From NCBI RefSeq assembly GCF_014207535.1, contig NZ_JACHGK010000004.1:197368-209154 (forward strand): a DNA stretch of 11,787 bases. The letters are read 5' to 3'. The notes below the pieces were generated by a model. The model worked only from the letters and a program-made list of their open reading frames with translations, searched no databases and was not told the origin of the DNA. Source of the stretch: Bacillus benzoevorans. GTDB lineage: Bacteria; Bacillota; Bacilli; Bacillales; Cytobacillaceae. Both the position numbers and the translations under genes were made by a program. Below are positions 7,543 to 11,787 of this stretch, piece after piece. Positions within the stretch are counted from its first letter, which is position 1. Every line of letters starts with the position of its first letter.

Positions 7543-7842
7543 TTAATACTTTTGGTCCACTTTTTCCAGCAGCTGAAAAATTTCGGCCATGACGGCATAC
7601 AGCTGCGGCGGAACCCCTGCCAATTCCGTGTCAAGAAGATTGGCCACGAGGGTCGAGTCCTTTTGGATCGGCATATCGTTATCTATAGCGGTTTCGAGAA
7701 TTAGCTGTGCCAATTCACCCTTTGCACTCCCGATTACTGATAGCTGCCGTACGTTTTCACTGTCATACTGCAGAACAGCAGCAGACGGTCCGCCGCTCTT
7801 TTTTCGCTTCATTAAATTGAAGTAGTGTCTGTTCGTCATCAT
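7543..7842 (-). CDS. ylqH: Stand-alone FlhB C-terminal (cytoplasmic) domain protein, YlqH-like
   Basis: The 99-aa protein matches the cytoplasmic tail of FlhB/YscU type III export switch proteins. AAVLQYD aligns with the AVALKYD strand that follows the NPTH self-cleavage site. It is followed by helix KGELAQLILETAIDNDMPI, then DSTLVANLL, and PPQLYAVMAEIFQLLEKV at the end. The NPTH motif itself is replaced by GGPS, and the four FlhB membrane helices are absent, so it resembles the cleaved FlhB C-terminal fragment made as a separate gene. Such proteins (FlhX, YlqH) are proposed to replace or modulate that fragment in flagellar export switching. Its ATG overlaps the FliK-like stop (ATGA), implying translational coupling. 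The N-terminal ten residues are weakly supported, and ATG at 7812 is an alternative start without a visible ribosome site. Confidence 0.87.
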   Translation of the reverse strand: MMTNRHYFNLMKRKKSGGPSAAVLQYDSENVRQLSVIGSAKGELAQLILETAIDNDMPIQKDSTLVANLLDTELAGVPPQLYAVMAEIFQLLEKVDQKY

Positions 7843-9845
7843 ATAGAGAAATCAAATCCTTTCTTTACAGCTGCAGGAGCCTTTCGTGTTTCGCTTGCTG
7901 CGCTCGTTGGCTGTTCTCCTGTTGGCATCGTACTATTAGTAAAAGCCCCGTACTGAATCGCCCCGGTATGATAGCCGATTTCCTGCAGGCGCTCTAATGC
8001 TGCCCCTGTCAGCGGCTCCATTTTTGCCTGAAAAAGCTCCTGGTCATTTTTAAAAGTGAGAGATAATTGGCGGTTTTGCACATGGACCATAATCCCGATC
8101 TCTCCCATTTTCTTTGTTTCCAGCACAAAATAGAGGCTGCAATTTTCCCAGTCCAATGTTTCGCCTTGTTTCTCAGAAGAAACATAGACTTTAATGTTTT
8201 CCATTTTATTGTTCAAAAGAAGCGGGAGCTGCAGATAAAGCTGCTGCATTCCTGTTGCTTCCGATTTATTGAGCAGCTGCTGTCCGGTTAAATGGGCAAT
8301 GGTTTGCTCGGCATCGTGTCCCGAACTGGTGTAGCTGCTTTCGCTTTGCAGGAACTTTATTAACGCTGCCTTTAAATTGAGCTCCTGTTCTGACTGCTGC
8401 ATGGCATTGTGCTTCGTTTGCGGGTCTAATGGCAGAACTGTCCTTTCCGGGTCCTGCTTTAGTGATGCGTTCAACCTGCTCAGCTGTTCCTGTTTTGGCT
8501 GCAGCAGGTTGGCGGCTGCGTCCAGTTCATGAGTCAATCCTAACGCCTTGATGTTCTCGAAGATTTGACGGGCGCTTGGCTGCTTTATTGCCGGCGGTTT
8601 GACCGCTTGTTCAATCTGAGTCTTGATTGTTTGCTTTAAAGTATTCTGCCGGGGAAGTGATTGCTTTAACAAATCCTCTGTAAAATGCATGATTTTTACA
8701 TTTGCCGGCTTGAATTGAATCTTGTCTATTAATCCTTTTATCTCTTGAACAATCGCCTTGGTCTCAGCAAGGTTTCCTTTTTCGATGAGTCCCCCCGCCT
8801 CAGCCAGTCTGCTGCTGGCTGTGAGCAGATGCTTTTCTGTTTCCATATCGGCGTACAGCATCATGTCGCTTTTTAAAATAACTTGATTCAGTTTGTGGAT
8901 CGTATTCTCAAGTGTTTGTTTCGCGGTAGCACGGTTTTGTTTCGAATTTGTACTTTTGGCGAGCTGCTCCAAGTTCAGTGAAATGCTGCGCTGTTCTTTT
9001 TTAAAATCTGCTGCAAGACCTGCGAGCCTTTTGGTTATTTCCGTTACGATGATTTTTTTTGCCGGCACTGCTTGCTGTGTATGGACAACTTCTGCTGCTA
9101 AGGTCTGGTCGATTTGGGTTTCTGGTGTTCCATCATTTTTCTCTGCCATGAACTCCATGAACCACTTTTCTACCGCACTGTACAGGTCTCCTTTTCCTTC
9201 TAACGCCTGATTAATGACCTGGAACTCTTTTTCCGGCAATGCGGTTTGTGTCTCCAGGCCAATTGGAATGCCGAGACTTTGTGCTAACTGCGCTAAGGTT
9301 TCAGCTGTATTTTTTCCATGAAGGGTTTGGTGAACAGCGTGGAGCTGGGATACGGACAGCTCGAGTTTTTTCTCCAGCATGGTCGCGATCGTTTTCAGTT
9401 TTTCCGATATGGTTCCCGGTTCTTCAGCCAGAAAATACTGCAGATTGGTGAGGATTTCCTCATTAACGGTTCCGCCGCTTGCCGCCGCCCGCTTTGCTGC
9501 AGCGAGTAAGTCCCTGTTTGTTTCAAAGGGAAAACCGGCATTCGCCATCATCGTTTTCAGCGAATCGGTTATATTTGTGATTCCCGCGGGCTGGCTGGCA
9601 GTGGGACGGACGACAAGCAATCCCTTTTCATTCACAGCACCGATCACGGCGGTCAACCGGTCTCCTGAAGGCATTTTCCCTTCAAACTGGACCTGTACCT
9701 CCTGCCCCTTGATCACAGCGACGGCTTCCTCGTTTCCTATTCTGGTTTTTATCAGAAGAGAGCAGACTTCACCTTGTTTAAGCGGTGAAGCAGACTGCTC
9801 GCGTTGAGGCAGGGAATTTGCGTTTATCCCCTTCATTATTTGCAT
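7839..9845 (-). CDS. ylqG: FliK-like flagellar hook-length control / secretion protein (YlqG-like)
   Basis: The protein is 668 aa and cytosolic or exported by type III secretion; no signal peptide or membrane helix is seen. Residues are numbered from the GTG at 9854, three codons upstream. An N-terminal beta-rich domain (about 29-85) precedes a long helical, Gln- and Lys-rich middle (about 95-500). The C-terminal domain (about 535-640) resembles the FliK hook-length C-domain (LYLQLPLLLN, then IKVYVSSEKQ, LYFVLETKKMGEIGIMVHVQNRQLSLTF), which in FliK contacts the FlhB tail. The next gene encodes exactly such a tail and overlaps this stop codon, strongly supporting the pairing. B. subtilis has an adjacent ylqG-ylqH pair; the symbol follows that, and the middle region is too variable to be certain. 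The start is the ATG at 9845 because GGAGAG lies 8 bases upstream; the GTG at 9854 would sit inside that site. A SigD-like promoter precedes it. Confidence 0.82.
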   Translation of the reverse strand: MQIMKGINANSLPQREQSASPLKQGEVCSLLIKTRIGNEEAVAVIKGQEVQVQFEGKMPSGDRLTAVIGAVNEKGLLVVRPTASQPAGITNITDSLKTMMANAGFPFETNRDLLAAAKRAAASGGTVNEEILTNLQYFLAEEPGTISEKLKTIATMLEKKLELSVSQLHAVHQTLHGKNTAETLAQLAQSLGIPIGLETQTALPEKEFQVINQALEGKGDLYSAVEKWFMEFMAEKNDGTPETQIDQTLAAEVVHTQQAVPAKKIIVTEITKRLAGLAADFKKEQRSISLNLEQLAKSTNSKQNRATAKQTLENTIHKLNQVILKSDMMLYADMETEKHLLTASSRLAEAGGLIEKGNLAETKAIVQEIKGLIDKIQFKPANVKIMHFTEDLLKQSLPRQNTLKQTIKTQIEQAVKPPAIKQPSARQIFENIKALGLTHELDAAANLLQPKQEQLSRLNASLKQDPERTVLPLDPQTKHNAMQQSEQELNLKAALIKFLQSESSYTSSGHDAEQTIAHLTGQQLLNKSEATGMQQLYLQLPLLLNNKMENIKVYVSSEKQGETLDWENCSLYFVLETKKMGEIGIMVHVQNRQLSLTFKNDQELFQAKMEPLTGAALERLQEIGYHTGAIQYGAFTNSTMPTGEQPTSAASETRKAPAAVKKGFDFSI

Positions 9846-9853
9846 GACCGTCA

Positions 9854-9859
9854 CTCTCC
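9854..9859 (-). promoter_or_regulatory. Ribosome binding site that decides the FliK-like start
   Basis: GGAGAG read leftward, 8 bases before the ATG at 9845-9843. The longest frame begins with a GTG overlapping this site (9854-9852), which could not use it. Confidence 0.65.
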
Positions 9860-9890
9860 GAACTAGTAATCTATTCGTATTATCGGTTAA

Positions 9891-9917
9891 ATATCGATTT
9901 TTTGAACTATGATTTTA
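9891..9917 (-). promoter_or_regulatory. SigD-like (motility sigma) promoter of the FliK/FlhB-C/DUF327 operon
   Basis: Read leftward, TAAA (9917-9914), exactly 15 bases, then ATCGATAT (9898-9891). The Bacillus SigD consensus is TAAA-N15-GCCGATAT, so the -35 matches 4 of 4 and the -10 matches 6 of 8 at ideal spacing. The leader to the start codon would be about 40 bases. An overlapping SigA-type alternative (TTCAAA, 16 bases, GATAAT) exists slightly downstream. The region is AT-rich, so chance cannot be excluded, but the operon's flagellar relationship makes SigD plausible. Confidence 0.6.
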
Positions 9918-9940
9918 AGTGGGTTTATCTGGCAAAAATG

Positions 9941-9969
9941 TTGCTAGTCTATAAATAAGTTCTTATAAT
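9941..9969 (+). promoter_or_regulatory. SigA-type promoter of the MFS transporter gene
   Basis: TTGCTA (9941-9946), a 17-base spacer and a perfect TATAAT (9964-9969). Transcription would start near 9976, giving a leader of about 67 bases. It is divergent from the SigD-like promoter with the two -35 elements about 23 bases apart, so the sites could interfere with each other. No obvious operator palindrome was seen. Confidence 0.75.
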
Positions 9970-10042
9970 AAATAGTTATCACAGTGGATTTGCTGTTTTT
10001 TAGTGTTTTATATTTTAAGATTGGAAGAAGGCCTTTAATCAT

Positions 10043-11272
10043 ATGAGTCAGTCAAAGCTCTGGACAAAGGATTTTATCATCATTTCATGTACAAATTTTT
10101 TCACCCATATTGTTTTTTACACATTGATGACCACGATGGCGCTATATGTAACGAAGGAGTTTCAAACAAACCAAAGTATCGCGGGGCTGGTGGTTGGAAT
10201 TTTTGTCCTCGCCTCGGTTGTGGCTCGTTCGGTGATCGGGAAGTATTTAGATACCATCAACCGTAAAAGGGCCTTTATTTGGTCTTTAATATTGGGTGTC
10301 ATCGCAATGGGGCTGCATTTAGTTGCGGCAAGTTTAGCACTGCTAATGGTCATCCGCTTTATTCACGGGTTGTCGCATGGCTTAATTACGACCACAGCAG
10401 GTGCGATTGTTGCTGACTTGATCCCGGATGAACGCCGCGGAGAAGGTACCGGTTATTATTCCACGGCCATGAATATTGCGATGGCGGTTGGTCCTTTTTT
10501 AGGGATTCTCATCAGTCAGCACGCCGGATTTCAAACGATTGTGCTTGCGGGGACTATTACTGCCGTGGTCAACATAATTTTCGCCCTATTTCTAAAAGTG
10601 CCAAAATTCACACAGGTAAATAACAAGGAGAAGGCAGTGGTACAGGATGCTGTCGGAGGCTGGTTTAAGCTCGGAGGCTTCATGGAGCCAAAAGCACTCC
10701 CTATTTCTGCGATCATGTTTGCCCTTGCTTTCACTTATGCCAGCTTGCTTTCATTTGTATCGATTTACGCCGCTGAGATTGATTTGGTGCAGGTATCAAG
10801 CTTTTTCTTTCTTGTTTATGCAGCGGCATTGATCGTGACCCGCCCGTTTACCGGGAAATGGTTCGACCTTTATGGCGCAAACAAAATGAATTATCCGCTG
10901 CTGGCCGTTTTATCTTTAGGGTACTTGCTGCTCAGCCTTGCGAATAATGGATTCTTTTTCCTCTTATCCGCGGCATTGATTGGGGTTGGCTACGGAACAT
11001 TGCAATCAAACTTCCAGGCGATTGCGATTCAGGAATCACCGGGAAACCGTAAAGCATTGGCGACCTCCACGTTTTATATCCTAATTGATTCATCGCTCGG
11101 AGTTGGTCCGTATATTCTTGGGTTCGCAGCGCAATGGATAAGTTTCCGCCAATTATATATCGCAATGGCGGTGTGGATTCTGGTGTCCATGGGGCTGTAT
11201 TACATAGCACACGGGCGCAAGGCAGCCGGTGTGCGGGATAGCTGGCATGGTAGGGTTCGTCAAAGAGTTTAA
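10043..11272 (+). CDS. MFS transporter, drug:H+ antiporter-like (12 membrane helices)
   Basis: This is a 409-aa cytoplasmic-membrane secondary transporter of the major facilitator superfamily. About twelve hydrophobic segments fall in two six-helix halves split by a hydrophilic loop (about 186-216). The motif A signature between TM2 and TM3 is GKYLDTINRKRAF (66-78). RFIHGLSHG (105-113) matches motif B in TM4. NIAMAVGPFLG (144-154) is the motif C glycine-proline signature typical of exporters. A weaker motif A copy, GKWFDLYGANK (271-281), lies in the second half. Motif C suggests efflux driven by protons, but the substrate is unknown. It resembles the YwoG-type group in B. subtilis from memory, not securely enough to give a symbol. 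AAGAAGG lies 11 bases before the ATG, a little long. It has its own promoter and terminator and no visible partner gene or regulator. Confidence 0.92.
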   Translation: MSQSKLWTKDFIIISCTNFFTHIVFYTLMTTMALYVTKEFQTNQSIAGLVVGIFVLASVVARSVIGKYLDTINRKRAFIWSLILGVIAMGLHLVAASLALLMVIRFIHGLSHGLITTTAGAIVADLIPDERRGEGTGYYSTAMNIAMAVGPFLGILISQHAGFQTIVLAGTITAVVNIIFALFLKVPKFTQVNNKEKAVVQDAVGGWFKLGGFMEPKALPISAIMFALAFTYASLLSFVSIYAAEIDLVQVSSFFFLVYAAALIVTRPFTGKWFDLYGANKMNYPLLAVLSLGYLLLSLANNGFFFLLSAALIGVGYGTLQSNFQAIAIQESPGNRKALATSTFYILIDSSLGVGPYILGFAAQWISFRQLYIAMAVWILVSMGLYYIAHGRKAAGVRDSWHGRVRQRV

Positions 11273-11298
11273 TAGGATTGGAGCTTTTGGGGTTTAGG

Positions 11299-11326
11299 GA
11301 GTCTCACTTGGTGGGGCTCTTTTTTT
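11299..11326 (+). terminator. Rho-independent terminator of the MFS gene
   Basis: GAGTCTCAC and GTGGGGCTC pair over 9 bp (two G-U pairs) around the loop TTG, followed by seven T. It begins 26 bases after the stop codon. Confidence 0.8.
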
Positions 11327-11419
11327 GTGTGGGGTGAGAGCAGGATTTCATAGCGGCTGTAATGTCTCGGTCCTCCTCCCGTTTTCTAGGTGAGGGTGTG
11401 CGAATGGGCACTAAGTTCG

Positions 11420-11787
11420 GACAGCTTTTCTGAGTTCCAGCCTTATCCTGTCCTTTTGAGGCCTTCTATTAGACAGCTTTTTTGAGTTCCAGCCACAACC
11501 TGTCCTTTAGAGGCCTTCTATTAGACAACTTTTCTGGGTTCCAGCCTTATCCTGTCCTTTAGAGGCCTTCTATTAGACAGCTTTTCTGAGTTCCAGCCTT
11601 ATCCTGTCCTTTAGAGACCTTCTATTAGACAGCTTTTCTGAGTTCCAGCCTTATCCTGTCCTTTAGAGGCCTTCTATTAGACAGCTTTTCTAAGTTCCAG
11701 CCTTATCCTGTCCTTTAGAGACCTTCTATTAGACAGCTTTTCTGAGTTCCAGCCTTATCCTGTCCTTTAGAGGCCTTCTATTAGACA
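11420..11787 (-). repeat. Right tandem array of the 52-bp repeat, inverted relative to the left array (continues off the edge)
   Basis: A partial unit (11420-11454) is followed by six complete 52-bp units starting at 11455, 11507, 11559, 11611, 11663 and 11715, and a partial unit from 11767 to the end of the window. On the minus strand each unit reads AGGACAGG, then CTGTC at unit positions 31-35, then TAGAAGGCCTCTAA, the same family as the left array. The core between differs (AAGGCTGGAACTCAG here, GACGC(A/G)GGAAACCAG-like on the left), so the two arrays are separate subfamilies. Units here are nearly identical, except the innermost ones (11420-11558), which carry changes such as CCACAACC for CCTTATCC. 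There is no coding frame and there are no spacers. Confidence 0.93.

Noticed and set aside
9379..9807. 142-codon rightward open frame
   Set aside because: It lies wholly inside the FliK-like gene on the other strand, has no ribosome site or recognisable domain, and has the composition of an antisense shadow.
11327..11419. Possible gene or RNA between the MFS terminator and the right array
   Set aside because: Only 93 bases, with no frame, hairpin or promoter that I can support.
11420..11787. CRISPR array
   Set aside because: The 52-bp units abut each other with no unique spacers, and no cas gene is nearby; these are simple tandem repeats. The same holds for 1-260.
1..11787. Composite transposon or genomic island with terminal inverted repeats
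   Set aside because: The flanking arrays are inverted, but there is no transposase, integrase, target-site duplication or attachment site, and both arrays continue beyond the window, so they are not element ends as seen here.

Overview
The window looks like chromosomal DNA of a Gram-positive, endospore-former-type Bacillaceae (Bacillus, Neobacillus or Mesobacillus-like). The reasons are moderate GC, strong purine-rich Shine-Dalgarno sites, SigA-type promoters, and homologues of Bacillus-type accessory genes (YlqG-like, YlqH-like, YaaR/DUF327). The genus is inferred from gene content and style, not proven. There is no phage, transposase, rRNA, tRNA or CRISPR.

Layout: a tandem array of 52-bp repeats (1-260) runs off the left edge. 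Then come a terminator and a leftward gene for a Lon-family AAA+ protease (374-2815). A gene-poor 360-bp gap follows, then a rightward small membrane protein with four histidines spaced like a di-haem cytochrome b (3178-3750), with its terminator and a 15-bp palindrome. A well-formed SigA promoter precedes a large PAS-PAS-PAS-GGDEF-EAL-PilZ cyclic-di-GMP protein (4100-7024). It is convergent with, and shares a bidirectional terminator with, a leftward three-gene operon. That operon encodes a FliK-like hook-length/secretion protein (7839-9845), a stand-alone FlhB C-terminal domain (7543-7842) and a DUF327/YaaR protein (7060-7500). It is headed by a sequence matching a SigD (motility sigma factor) promoter. 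A divergent SigA promoter drives a 12-helix MFS transporter (10043-11272) with its terminator. A second array of the same 52-bp repeat family, in the opposite orientation, fills 11420-11787 and runs off the right edge.

How it fits together: the middle of the window is plausibly about motility and the motile/sessile switch. A cyclic-di-GMP phosphodiesterase (degenerate cyclase domain, complete EAL active site, PilZ ligand domain) faces an operon related to flagellar export specificity switching. The protease, membrane protein and transporter have no obvious link to that theme.

The least explained features are the inverted pair of 52-bp arrays, each just beyond the terminator of an outward-facing gene, the four-histidine membrane protein, and the SigD-headed FliK/FlhB-C/DUF327 operon.
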